Source of the DNA: Hoeflea sp.
Lineage (GTDB): Bacteria; Pseudomonadota; Alphaproteobacteria; Rhizobiales; Rhizobiaceae
Assembly (NCBI GenBank): GCA_019084245.1
Contig: JAHRFE010000027.1
Span: forward strand, 310,001 to 374,000
Direction: 5' to 3'
DNA length: 64,000 nucleotides
Shown: in pieces, positions 51,736-60,002 of the stretch
Layout of the letters: each line of letters begins with the position of its first letter
Numbering within the stretch: position 1 is the stretch's first letter
Program-made: the position numbers and the translations under genes
Notes under the pieces: generated by a model
Database searches by the model: none
What the model was told of the DNA's origin: nothing
What the model saw: only the letters and a program-made list of their open reading frames with translations

Positions 51736-54236
51736 TGGCGGTCTCAGTCAAAAAGCTCGCCCAGTACGCGGCCAAGCGGGATTTTACCAAGACCGCGGAG
51801 CCGAGCGGTGAGGGCGCGGCAAAAGCCTCCGACAAGCCGGTCTTCGTCGTCCAGAAACACGCGGCGCGACGGCTGCACTATGATTTCAGGCTCGAATGGG
51901 AAGGCGTGCTCTTGAGCTGGGCGGTCACGAGGGGGCCGAGCGCCGTGACCTCGGTCAAGCGGCTCGCCGTGCGCACCGAGGATCACCCGCTCGACTATGG
52001 CGGCTTCGAAGGCACGATTGCGCCAAAGCAATATGGCGCCGGCACGGTGATGCTCTGGGACCAGGGCTGGTGGCAGCCGCAGGAGGATTTCGCCGAAGGC
52101 CTGAAGACCGGAAAGTTAAAAATCATCCTGCATGGCCAGCGCATGAAGGGCCGCTGGGCGCTGGTGCGCATGCAGACCAAGGAGAAGCGCGAGAACTGGC
52201 TCTTGATCAAGGAGCACGACGCCTTCGAGGAGGAAGATGAGGACGGTCTGATCGAGCGCTTTGATAACAGCGTTAAAACCGGCCGCAGCATGGATGACAT
52301 CGCCGCCGGCAAGCCGGCCAAAAAAACGGCAGCCAAGCGGCCGGGAAAAACCGCAAAGCCGGAGGCATCTTCGAAAACTGGCTTCACACTCGCTACCCCC
52401 AAATTCCGCAAACCGCAGCTCGCCAAGCTCACCAAGCATGTGCCCGACGGCGATGACTGGCTGCACGAGACCAAGTTCGACGGCTACCGCTGTCTCGCCG
52501 CGCTCGGCAAGGACGGGGTCACGCTCTACACCCGCTCCGGCCATGACTGGACCGACCGTTATGCCGGACTGACTGAAGCCTTCACTGAACTCGATTGCCG
52601 CAATGCGCTGATCGACGGCGAGGTGGTGGCCGCGAGCAGCGCCGGCGGCTCGCACTTCTCCGCCCTGCAGCGCGACCTCGAAGAGCGGCGGCCGGTGATC
52701 TTCATGGCCTTCGATCTCTTGGAACTCGATGGCAAGAGCCTGGTCAAGCTTCCGCTCAGCGAGCGCAAGCAGGCGCTCAACAGGCTGCTTGCCGGACAGC
52801 ACCGGGGCGCGGCCGTCCGCTACAGCGAACATGTGGTCGGCCATGGGCCGCAGGTGTTCAAGGCAGTGGAGAAGGCCGGCGGCGAAGGAATCATCTCGAA
52901 ATCCTGCGACAGTTCCTACACCGGCACCCGAAGCGGCAGCTGGCTCAAGATCAAGACCGGGCTGCGGCAGGAGTTCGTCGTCGGCGGGTTTTCGCCGTCG
53001 TCAGCCCGGGGACGGCCCTTTGCCTCGCTGCTGGTCGGGTCGCGCGAAAACGGCGTGCTGCGCTATCGCGGCCGCGTTGGCGGCGGCCTGGGCGAACGCG
53101 ATCTTGAGACGCTCACCGGCTTGATGCAAAGTCGCACCCGAAAGACCAGCCCGTTCGACGCGGTGCCCGCCGAGATTGCCCGGTCGGCCAAATGGGTCAC
53201 GCCGGAGCTGGTGATCGAGGTCGACTATGCCGAACTCACCGATCAGGGCAGTATTCGCCATGGCGTGTTTCGCGGCGTGCGGCAGGACAAGGAGGCTTCC
53301 ATGGTCAAACTCGAAACACCGGACGTGCCTAACAGCAAGGACCAAAAATTCCTGGGCATCCGCGTCAGCAGCCCCGACCGCGTGGTGTTTCCCGATGCCG
53401 GCTGCACCAAGGGCGATGTCGCAAGTTATTACGCGAAGGCCGCGGAGCGGATGCTCGATCTTGCCGGCAACCGGCCGGTGTCGCTGCTGCGCTGCCCGGA
53501 CGGAACCGAGGGCGATTGCTTCTTCCAGAAACACGCCGGACAGGGCTTTCCGGAAGGCATAGGCAGCGTCGAGATCACCGAAAGCTCGGGAAAATCCCAG
53601 CCCTATATGGTGATCGAAAAACCGGCTGGCTTCGTGGCTGCAGCCCAGATGGGCACGATCGAATTCCACATCTGGGGATCGCGCGCCGATGCGCTCGAAA
53701 AACCCGATCGCCTGGTCTTCGATCTCGATCCGGACGAGGGACTGGGTTTTGCCGAGGTCAAGGCGGCGGCGAAGGAGGTGAGAAAACTGCTCGCCGACAT
53801 CGGTCTCGAGAGCATCCCGATGGTCACCGGCGGCAAGGGCGTGCATGTCATCGTGCCATTGAAGCGCATCGCCGAATGGGACACGGTGGCCTTCTTTGCC
53901 CGCACCATCGCCAGCCATCTGGCCGCGCGTTTCCCCGACCGCTACGTCGCCACCATGTCCAAGGCCAAGCGCAAGGGCAAGATCTTCATCGACTGGCTGC
54001 GCAATGACCGCGGCTCGACGGCGGTTGCGCCCTATTCGATCCGCGCGCGCAACGGCGCGCCGGTGGCGGTGCCGGTAACCTGGGCCGAACTGGGGCGGCT
54101 CAAGCAGGCCAACGGGTTCGATATCCCCAAGGCGCTGAAGCGGCTCGAGCAACCCTGTCCGCTGCAAGGGCTGGAGGCGACGCAGTCGATCTCGCAGGCC
54201 GTGGTGGGAGCGCTGGAAAAACTGATCAACCGATAG
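51735..54236 (+). CDS. ligD: Multifunctional DNA ligase D
   Basis: An 833-residue NHEJ enzyme in the order phosphoesterase-ligase-polymerase. The 3'-phosphoesterase domain has HYDFRLEW at about 48-55 and HPLDYGGFEGTIAPKQYG. After a basic linker, the ligase nucleotidyl-transfer lysine is in TKFDGYR (about 247). The archaeo-eukaryotic primase-type polymerase starts near 538 (FLGIRVSSPDRVVFPDAG) with metal-binding DLDPDEG near 662. Start and stop coupling with ku shows one operon. Together they repair double-strand breaks, probably in stationary phase. Confidence 0.96.
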   Translation: MAVSVKKLAQYAAKRDFTKTAEPSGEGAAKASDKPVFVVQKHAARRLHYDFRLEWEGVLLSWAVTRGPSAVTSVKRLAVRTEDHPLDYGGFEGTIAPKQYGAGTVMLWDQGWWQPQEDFAEGLKTGKLKIILHGQRMKGRWALVRMQTKEKRENWLLIKEHDAFEEEDEDGLIERFDNSVKTGRSMDDIAAGKPAKKTAAKRPGKTAKPEASSKTGFTLATPKFRKPQLAKLTKHVPDGDDWLHETKFDGYRCLAALGKDGVTLYTRSGHDWTDRYAGLTEAFTELDCRNALIDGEVVAASSAGGSHFSALQRDLEERRPVIFMAFDLLELDGKSLVKLPLSERKQALNRLLAGQHRGAAVRYSEHVVGHGPQVFKAVEKAGGEGIISKSCDSSYTGTRSGSWLKIKTGLRQEFVVGGFSPSSARGRPFASLLVGSRENGVLRYRGRVGGGLGERDLETLTGLMQSRTRKTSPFDAVPAEIARSAKWVTPELVIEVDYAELTDQGSIRHGVFRGVRQDKEASMVKLETPDVPNSKDQKFLGIRVSSPDRVVFPDAGCTKGDVASYYAKAAERMLDLAGNRPVSLLRCPDGTEGDCFFQKHAGQGFPEGIGSVEITESSGKSQPYMVIEKPAGFVAAAQMGTIEFHIWGSRADALEKPDRLVFDLDPDEGLGFAEVKAAAKEVRKLLADIGLESIPMVTGGKGVHVIVPLKRIAEWDTVAFFARTIASHLAARFPDRYVATMSKAKRKGKIFIDWLRNDRGSTAVAPYSIRARNGAPVAVPVTWAELGRLKQANGFDIPKALKRLEQPCPLQGLEATQSISQAVVGALEKLINR

Positions 54237-54248
54237 GTCCCACGCGGT

Positions 54249-54503
54249 TTACTCGCTGTCGGGGTTCCGGGCCCGCGCATCCGCAGAATTGAGCGCCCAG
54301 TCCAGCACCGCCAGCCGCAGCGCCGACGACAAATTGCCGGGCGTGGCCTGCGCGCCGTCGATCTCGGCGATCAGCGCCGCAAGCGCCAGGCCGCGCTGAT
54401 CGGCCATCTGCCTGAGCGCGTCCATGAAGGCGTCTTCCAAAGTGATGCTGGTGCGGTGGCCGCGAATGGAGACGGAATGCTTGCGGATCAGGCTGCCCAC
54501 CAT
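54249..54503 (-). CDS. Ribbon-helix-helix domain protein (RHH_4)
   Basis: An 84-residue protein with SLIRKHSVSIRGHRTSITLEDAFMDALRQMADQRGLALAALIAEID, the pattern of the Rhizobiales ribbon-helix-helix (RHH_4) proteins usually found downstream of DUF4169. Its DNA target is unknown. It follows the DUF4169 gene by 3 bp and belongs to the sspB cluster. Confidence 0.88.
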   Translation of the reverse strand: MVGSLIRKHSVSIRGHRTSITLEDAFMDALRQMADQRGLALAALIAEIDGAQATPGNLSSALRLAVLDWALNSADARARNPDSE

Positions 54504-54506
54504 GGC

Positions 54507-54713
54507 TCAGGTGCCACTGTCGTTGTCACCGGCGATGGGCTCGCGGCGCGAGGCGTCATGCTCGCGCGCGGCCTTGTCGTTGCGGGCGCGGGCAAGCTCG
54601 CGGTCCGCCTTCGAGCGGCCATGTTCGAAGCGGTTGCGCTCGGCATCGGCTTCCTTGACAGCGCGGTCGCGGCGCTTGCGTGCCATGCGCAGATTGACCA
54701 CGTCACCGCTCAT
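54507..54713 (-). CDS. DUF4169 family protein
   Basis: A 68-residue, strongly charged protein: MSGDVVNLRMARKRRDRAVKEADAERNRFEHGRSKADR. VVNLR..RK..AR.. followed by A..NR..HGR.K is the signature of DUF4169. It is probably a helical, basic protein, function unknown. Located between sspB and the ribbon-helix-helix gene, as in many rhizobia. Confidence 0.88.
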   Translation of the reverse strand: MSGDVVNLRMARKRRDRAVKEADAERNRFEHGRSKADRELARARNDKAAREHDASRREPIAGDNDSGT

Positions 54714-54725
54714 GACGCGGCTCCG

Positions 54726-55289
54726 TCAGTTCTTTTTGCGGAAGGAATCGAGCGAGACGACATCGGCGCCCGGCTTCTTGTCGCCGCCCGGCTCCGGCTC
54801 GCCCTCGGCGGCGTCGCCCTTGACGGCAGGCTCCGGCGTGGCGGCGGGTTCGACCAGCCGCTCGATGGTGCCGGCCAACTGCGTGCGCTCGTCATCCTCG
54901 CTGTCGCCGCCATCATTGGCGGCAGTTTCCAGAACCGTGTCGAATTCCAGCTCGAAATTGACCGACGGATCGTAAAAGCCGCGAATGGCCGCGAACGGCA
55001 CGACCAGCTTTTCCGGCTTGTCGGAGAACGACAGCCCGATCTCGAACAGCGATTCCGTGACCTTGAGGTCCCAGAACTGGTGCTGCACCACGATGGTCAT
55101 CTGTTCCGGATAGCGCTCCTTGAGCGCGGTCGAGATCCGCACGCCCGGCGCTTCTGTCAGGAAGGTGATGAAGAAGTGATGATCGCCCGGCAGATAGCCC
55201 GTCACCGCCACCTCGGACAGCACCTTGCGGATCACGCCGCGCAACGCGTCCTGAGCAAGAATGTCGTATCGAATGTGGTCTTGCGGCAT
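54726..55289 (-). CDS. sspB: SspB-type ClpXP adaptor
   Basis: A 187-residue protein. Residues about 1-120 form the SspB substrate-binding fold (YDILAQDALRGVIRKVLSEV; HHFFITFLTEAPGVRIS; MTIVVQHQFWDLKV; FSVPFAAIRGFYDPSVNFEL). An acidic linker of about 45 residues ends in VVSLDSFRKKN, the alphaproteobacterial ClpX-docking tail. It delivers tmRNA-tagged proteins to ClpXP; the tmRNA gene itself is only 285 bp upstream. Confidence 0.93.
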   Translation of the reverse strand: MPQDHIRYDILAQDALRGVIRKVLSEVAVTGYLPGDHHFFITFLTEAPGVRISTALKERYPEQMTIVVQHQFWDLKVTESLFEIGLSFSDKPEKLVVPFAAIRGFYDPSVNFELEFDTVLETAANDGGDSEDDERTQLAGTIERLVEPAATPEPAVKGDAAEGEPEPGGDKKPGADVVSLDSFRKKN

Positions 55290-55574
55290 CAGCGCGGTCT
55301 TTCCTGTCTGGGCCCGGCATCAACTCATCGGAACCCGAAGCCAATTCTCGTTGTCGAAGGCGCTCAAATGCCGCCGATTCACTTGTCTTTATAACCGTAA
55401 ACCCGGCGAGCTTGAAAGCGGTGTTGCGGTAGAAAGCCCCAAAGCATCCATGACCGTGTCACTTATAGGGCAATTCGGCAAAAAAGCCGCCGATAATCCG
55501 CCAACGCGGTGAATGAATGCGTTCTGCCTGCGTCCGGAACTGTGGGAAAAGTGGAGGTTTCTGTTGCCAGGTAC
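55290..55574. other. sspB upstream region
   Basis: This stretch carries the sspB promoter region and the downstream flank of the tmRNA gene. No coding sequence is visible in it. Confidence 0.5.
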
Positions 55575-55895
55575 CTCCGAACCCCGCCCAGAAGTGCGAC
55601 CCTCTAGGACTTAGTTTGAAGTGTCACACCGCAATTAAGCAGCGAGACGAGCTTCCGCATAGTTGTCATTTGCAACTACAAGTTTAGCCCGATAACGGTG
55701 GTACAATGCCGAACAAAAAGACGCTCTTTACACCCTCGTCGATCCTGTTTCGCCCCCATCATCATCCGGCCGCGGGCCGTCTGGTGTGATCCCAGGTCCC
55801 TGGGACCGGATCATGGTGGAGGCGCCGGGTACCGCCCCCGGGTCCGAATGGTTTATTTCAACGCTCGTTTATTGTCATAGCTGCTTGCGCAGCAA
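55575..55895 (-). ncRNA. ssrA: tmRNA, circularly permuted two-piece form
   Basis: On the minus strand the acceptor piece comes first, ending at 55814 in CGCCTCC-ACCA with T-arm TTCGGACCC just before it. After an intervening segment of about 56 bases, the coding piece starts at 55757 with GGGGGCG-AAACAGGATCGACG. GGGGGCG pairs with CGCCTCC as the acceptor stem. The tag frame encodes ANDNYAEARLAA then TAA (about 55635-55673), resuming on GCA. Two-piece tmRNA is the alphaproteobacterial form. Exact ends are approximate; the right end is set from the promoter, the left end after the last clear stem. Confidence 0.93.
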
Positions 55896-55899
55896 ACCC

Positions 55900-55928
55900 A
55901 ATATAGGGTGCGGTGGCGGGAATGAAAA
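55900..55928 (-). promoter_or_regulatory. Probable ssrA promoter
   Basis: On the minus strand TTTTCA (-35, 55923-55928) and TATATT (-10, 55900-55905) are separated by exactly 17 bp and lie just upstream of the expected 5' end of the tmRNA acceptor piece. Confidence 0.55.
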
Positions 55929-56062
55929 GGGGTGATGTTCGCGTACCGGGGGGAGGGCGCTCCACCGTGTCTGTGGAGTGGCCGTCCAAATCCGAGCAAA
56001 CCTTTCGGCCCCGCGCCAAACTCGGCTAGGATCGACTTCCATCGAATCACGAAGCGACGGCC

Positions 56063-56857
56063 ATGCAGCAGTATCACGACCTTTTACGCCTGGTACTCGA
56101 CCAGGGCTCAGACCGCGATGACCGGACCGGCACCGGCACGCGCAGCCTGTTCGGCCACCAGATGCGGTTTGACCTCAGTAAAGGCTTTCCCGCGCTCACC
56201 ACCAAGAAACTGCATCTCAAGTCGATCATTCATGAGCTACTGTGGTTCCTGAGGGGCGACACCAACATTGCCTATCTGAAGGCCAATGGCGTCTCGATCT
56301 GGGACGAATGGGCCGACGAGAACGGCGATCTCGGTCCGGTCTATGGCGCGCAATGGCGCTCCTGGCCCGCACCGGACGGCGGCTCGATTGACCAGATCGC
56401 CAATGTGCTGGCCCAGATCAAAACCAATCCCTCGTCGCGCCGCCACATCGTCTCTGCCTGGAACCCGGCGGAAGTGGACAACATGGCCTTGCCGCCGTGC
56501 CATTGCCTGTTCCAGTTCTATGTCGCGGATGGAAGGCTTTCCTGCCAGCTCTATCAGCGCTCGGCTGACATCTTCCTCGGCGTGCCCTTCAACATCGCCT
56601 CCTATGCGCTCATGACCATGATGGTGGCGCAGGTCACCGGACTTGAACCGGGCGATTTCGTGCACACGCTGGGCGACGCGCATCTTTACAAAAACCATTT
56701 CGACCAGGCGCATCTGCAGCTTTCGCGAGAGCCGCGCAGCCTTCCGGTGATGCGCCTCAACCCGGATGTGACCGACCTGTTCGCCTTCACCTATGAGGAT
56801 TTCAAGCTTGAGGGCTACGACCCGCATCCGGCGATTTCCGCCCCGATCGCGGTATGA
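56063..56857 (+). CDS. thyA: Thymidylate synthase
   Basis: A 264-residue folate-dependent enzyme converting dUMP to dTMP. Visible signatures: [19 protein letters not shown] near the N-terminus, [13 protein letters not shown] with the catalytic cysteine near residue 146, [20 protein letters not shown] and the C-terminal [11 protein letters not shown]. The stop overlaps the folA start by four bases (ATGA), linking synthesis of dTMP with regeneration of tetrahydrofolate. Confidence 0.97.
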   Translation: MQQYHDLLRLVLDQGSDRDDRTGTGTRSLFGHQMRFDLSKGFPALTTKKLHLKSIIHELLWFLRGDTNIAYLKANGVSIWDEWADENGDLGPVYGAQWRSWPAPDGGSIDQIANVLAQIKTNPSSRRHIVSAWNPAEVDNMALPPCHCLFQFYVADGRLSCQLYQRSADIFLGVPFNIASYALMTMMVAQVTGLEPGDFVHTLGDAHLYKNHFDQAHLQLSREPRSLPVMRLNPDVTDLFAFTYEDFKLEGYDPHPAISAPIAV

Positions 56858-57372
56858 CGGAGGGCGGCGTCAAGATCGTCCTGGTCGCGGCCCATGCGAA
56901 AAACCGGGTGATCGGCCGTGACGGCGACATGCCGTGGCGGCTGCCGTCCGACCTCAGGCATTTCAAGGCGGTGACGCTGGGCAGTCCGGTGATCATGGGC
57001 CGCAAGACCTATCTCTCCATCGGCCGGCCGCTGCCGGGCCGCGCCAACATCGTGGTGTCGCGGTCGGGGTTTTCAGCCGATGGGGTCGAGACGGTCACAA
57101 GCCTGGAGGCGGCGATCAGCCTCGCGCAGGCCCATGCGCGGCAATCGGGCGCAGGTCAGGTCTCGGTGATCGGCGGCGGCGAGATTTACGCACAGGCCAT
57201 TGATCTCGCCGATGAACTCTGTCTCACCGAGGTCGATGCGCAAATTCAAGGCGATACGGTCTTCCCCGAGATTGATTCGACCAGGTGGCAAAAGCTGAGC
57301 CTTTCCGAACCTGTACAGACGGAAAAAGACAGCCATCCCGTCCGGTTTGCCATTTGGCGTCGCCGCGGCTGA
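56854..57372 (+). CDS. folA: Dihydrofolate reductase
   Basis: A 172-residue NADPH-dependent enzyme reducing dihydrofolate produced by Thy[32 protein letters not shown] and [25 protein letters not shown] are classic DHFR segments, with the [15 protein letters not shown]-binding loop near the C-terminus. Translationally coupled to thyA. Confidence 0.97.
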   Translation: MTEGGVKIVLVAAHAKNRVIGRDGDMPWRLPSDLRHFKAVTLGSPVIMGRKTYLSIGRPLPGRANIVVSRSGFSADGVETVTSLEAAISLAQAHARQSGAGQVSVIGGGEIYAQAIDLADELCLTEVDAQIQGDTVFPEIDSTRWQKLSLSEPVQTEKDSHPVRFAIWRRRG

Positions 57373-57519
57373 CAATTCGACCGGAATAATGCCAATTCGG
57401 CCCCCGAACGCACAATGCCGCGTTGAAAGCTGGGGCTACGATACCTATAACGTGGTCAGCGTGCGGGCTCCGGAAATCTGTCTGGACCGCATCACAACAC
57501 GGTTTGGAAAGAGGTATTG

Positions 57520-58641
57520 ATGCCCTGGAGCAATCAAAACGGAGGAGGCGGCGGCCCATGGGGCGGCGGCGGTGGTGGTGGAAACAATCAGGGACCGTGG
57601 GGCAAAGGCCCCCAGCCGCCGCGCGGCGGCGGTGGCGGCAATCCGCCAGACCTTGAGGAATTGATCAGGCGCGGCCAGGACAAGCTGCGCCAGGTGCTTC
57701 CGGGCGGCGGCGGCGGACCAGGTTCAGGCAGCACCAAGCTGATTGCCGGCCTCGTCGTTCTGGGCCTTGCCGGCCTGTGGCTGATGCAGGCAGTCTATAC
57801 CGTCCAGCCGGACGAGCGCGGCGTGGAGTTGCGCTTCGGCAAGCCCAAGGAAGAGATTTCCCAGCCAGGGCTTCACATGATTTTGTGGCCGTTTGAAACG
57901 GTCGAGATGGCTACCATTGTTGAGCGCGAAATGAGCACCGGCGGCTCCTCGCGCACCGGATCGACCGACGGCCTGATGCTGTCTGGCGATCAGAACATCG
58001 TCGATGTCGAATTCAAGCTGCTCTATTCGGTTCAGGATCCGAAGGCGTTCCTGTTCAATATTGCGCGTCCCGAAGACACGCTGCGGCAGATTGCCGAAAG
58101 CGCGATGCGTGAAGTCGTGGGCCGCAGGCCGGCTCAGGATATTTTCCGCGACAATCGTGAGGCCATCGCTACGGAAGTCCGGACCATCATCCAGTCAGGG
58201 ATGGACGCTTTCCCGTCAGGCATCGCCATCAATCAGGTTGCGATCGAAGACGCGGCCCCGCCGCGCGAAGTGGCCGACGCCTTTGACGAGGTGCAACGCG
58301 CCGAGCAGGACGAAGATCGTTTCGTTGAAGAGTCCAACCAGTACGCCAACCAGAGACTTGGTCAGGCGCGTGGTGAAGGCGCCCAGCTTCGCGAAGAAGC
58401 GTCCGCCTACAAGGACCGCGTCGTCAATGAGGCGACCGGTGAAGCCGGACGTTTCATTTCGGTCTATGAGGAATATGCCAAGGCTCCGGAAGTGACCCGG
58501 TCACGGCTCTATCTCGAGACCCTCGAAAGGGTTCTCGGAGGCTCCGAGAAGGTCATTATCGGCCAGGACGGCGGCGGCTCGGGCGTGGTGCCTTATCTGC
58601 CCCTGCCTGAAATACGCAAGCAAGCCGGAGGCACCAACTAA
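57520..58641 (+). CDS. hflK: HflK subunit of the FtsH regulatory complex
   Basis: A 373-residue SPFH/prohibitin-family protein. A Gly/Asn/Trp/Pro-rich cytoplasmic tail (NGGGGGPWGGGGGGGNNQGPWGKG) precedes a single membrane helix (LIAGLVVLGLAGLWLMQAVYTV), then the SPFH domain in the periplasm and a coiled region (EQDEDRFVEESNQYANQRLGQARGEGAQLREEASAYKDRVVNEATGEAG). It assembles with HflC around FtsH. ATG 57520 is taken; a TTG lies directly before it. The stop overlaps the hflC start (TAATG). Confidence 0.95.
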   Translation: MPWSNQNGGGGGPWGGGGGGGNNQGPWGKGPQPPRGGGGGNPPDLEELIRRGQDKLRQVLPGGGGGPGSGSTKLIAGLVVLGLAGLWLMQAVYTVQPDERGVELRFGKPKEEISQPGLHMILWPFETVEMATIVEREMSTGGSSRTGSTDGLMLSGDQNIVDVEFKLLYSVQDPKAFLFNIARPEDTLRQIAESAMREVVGRRPAQDIFRDNREAIATEVRTIIQSGMDAFPSGIAINQVAIEDAAPPREVADAFDEVQRAEQDEDRFVEESNQYANQRLGQARGEGAQLREEASAYKDRVVNEATGEAGRFISVYEEYAKAPEVTRSRLYLETLERVLGGSEKVIIGQDGGGSGVVPYLPLPEIRKQAGGTN

Positions 58642-59603
58642 TGGCTAATCGTCTTCCCATTATCGTCGGCCTGCTGGCCGTCATCGCCTTCCTCTTGTGG
58701 TCGTCGATCTTCGTCGTCAATGAGCGCGAGCAGGCCATCGTTGTCCGCTTCGGTCAGATCCAGGACGTGAAGACTGAACCCGGCCTTTACTTCAAGCTGC
58801 CCTTCGGCTTCGTCGACGCCGACAGGGTGCAATATGTCGAGGATCGCGTGCTTCGCTTCGACCTTGACGACATCCGCGTGCAGGTCTCGGGCGGCAAGTT
58901 CTACGAAGTCGATGCATTCGTGCTCTACAAGATCGCCGATGCGCGGCGCTTCCGTCAGACGGTCTCCGGCGACCAGGTCGCTGCTGAATCCCGGCTCCGT
59001 ACGCGTCTGAACTCTGCCTTGCGTACCGTTTACGGTCTGCGCGGCTTTGAATCGGCGCTGTCTGAAGAACGCACCTCGATGATGCGGGAAGTGCGCGATC
59101 AGCTGCGTCCTGAAGCGGAATCGCTCGGTCTTCGCATTGACGACGTGCGCATTCGGCGTACCGACCTGACACAGGAAGTCTCGCAGCAGACCTTTGAACG
59201 GATGAAGGCCGAACGTCTAGCCGAGGCCGAACTGATCAGGGCACGCGGCAACGAGGCGGCGCAGCGTATTCGCGCCATCGCCGACCGTCAGGTCGTCGAG
59301 ATCGTCTCCGAGGCTGCGCGTGATTCCGAAATCATCCGAGGCGAAGGCGACGGCGAACGCAACCGCATCTTTGCCGAGGCGTTCTCGCGTGACTCGGAGT
59401 TCTTCGAATTCTACCGTTCGATGAACGCTTATGGTCAGGCGCTGGCCGACACAGGCACCACCATGGTGTTGTCGCCGACCTCCGAGTTCTTCCGCTATTT
59501 CAACAGCGCTGCGGGCGCCAACCCTTCCGCTCCGGTGCCAGCCAGTGCCCCGGGCGCCGAGGAAGCCGCGCCAGCCGCGGAACCGGCAGTTCCGGCCAAC
59601 TGA
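58641..59603 (+). CDS. hflC: HflC subunit of the FtsH regulatory complex
   Basis: A 320-residue SPFH protein with an N-terminal membrane helix (LPIIVGLLAVIAFLLWSSIFVVNEREQAIVVRFGQI) and the HflC body (EPGLYFKLPFGFVDADRVQYVEDRVLRFD; RIRRTDLTQEVSQQTFERMKAERLAEAELIRARGNEAAQRIRAIADRQ). The C-terminus is Ala/Pro-rich. It follows hflK with overlapping stop and start. Confidence 0.96.
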   Translation: MANRLPIIVGLLAVIAFLLWSSIFVVNEREQAIVVRFGQIQDVKTEPGLYFKLPFGFVDADRVQYVEDRVLRFDLDDIRVQVSGGKFYEVDAFVLYKIADARRFRQTVSGDQVAAESRLRTRLNSALRTVYGLRGFESALSEERTSMMREVRDQLRPEAESLGLRIDDVRIRRTDLTQEVSQQTFERMKAERLAEAELIRARGNEAAQRIRAIADRQVVEIVSEAARDSEIIRGEGDGERNRIFAEAFSRDSEFFEFYRSMNAYGQALADTGTTMVLSPTSEFFRYFNSAAGANPSAPVPASAPGAEEAAPAAEPAVPAN

Positions 59604-59620
59604 TGGAAGGGTGATCGCCA

Positions 59621-59803
59621 GTGAGCACGTTCTTTCTGGCGGTCGGACTTGTGCTTGTAGTGGAGGGGCTGGCCTATGCGCTGGCCCCTTCCTTTATCCG
59701 CCGCATGGCGGAGGAACTGCCCAAGCTCGGCGACGAACAGTTGCGGATGTTCGGCGTCGCCGCGCTGGCGCTCGGGGTAGGACTCGTCTATCTGGCGCGC
59801 TAG
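59621..59803 (+). CDS. DUF2065 small membrane protein
   Basis: A 60-residue protein with two hydrophobic helices (FFLAVGLVLVVEGLAYALAPSFI and MFGVAALALGVGLVYLAR) flanking MAEELPKLGDEQL, the pattern of DUF2065 (YjeT-like), which commonly follows hflC. GTG start with GGTG/AGGG-type upstream sequence. The function is unknown. Confidence 0.9.
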   Translation: MSTFFLAVGLVLVVEGLAYALAPSFIRRMAEELPKLGDEQLRMFGVAALALGVGLVYLAR

Positions 59804-59810
59804 CATCTCC

Positions 59811-59912
59811 TGCATAATTCCCTAAATCGGACCCGATTTAAGGAAAAAGTTATGCAGCAGTTTTAAGTGCTACAGCGGCCTTTGTGCGTTTGATTGAACG
59901 CACGGCGCTGTA
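59811..59912. repeat. Rhizobial-type intergenic palindromic element (double hairpin)
   Basis: Two adjacent imperfect hairpins fill the gap between the DUF2065 and degP-like genes: tgcataa...ttatgca with inner cctaaatcgg/ccgatttaagg (59811-59856), and tacagcg...cgctgta with inner gtgcgttt/gaacgcac (59871-59912). The wording of this element recurs widely in Rhizobiales intergenic DNA as I recall it. It may also end hflKC transcripts. Confidence 0.7.
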
Positions 59913-60002
59913 ATGCCGAAACCATGACTGGACCTGATGCAATCGCGCCATATTTAATCGTCACAAGCTGATCAACACATGTCGTTCAAGGAGACCGTCC
60001 CG

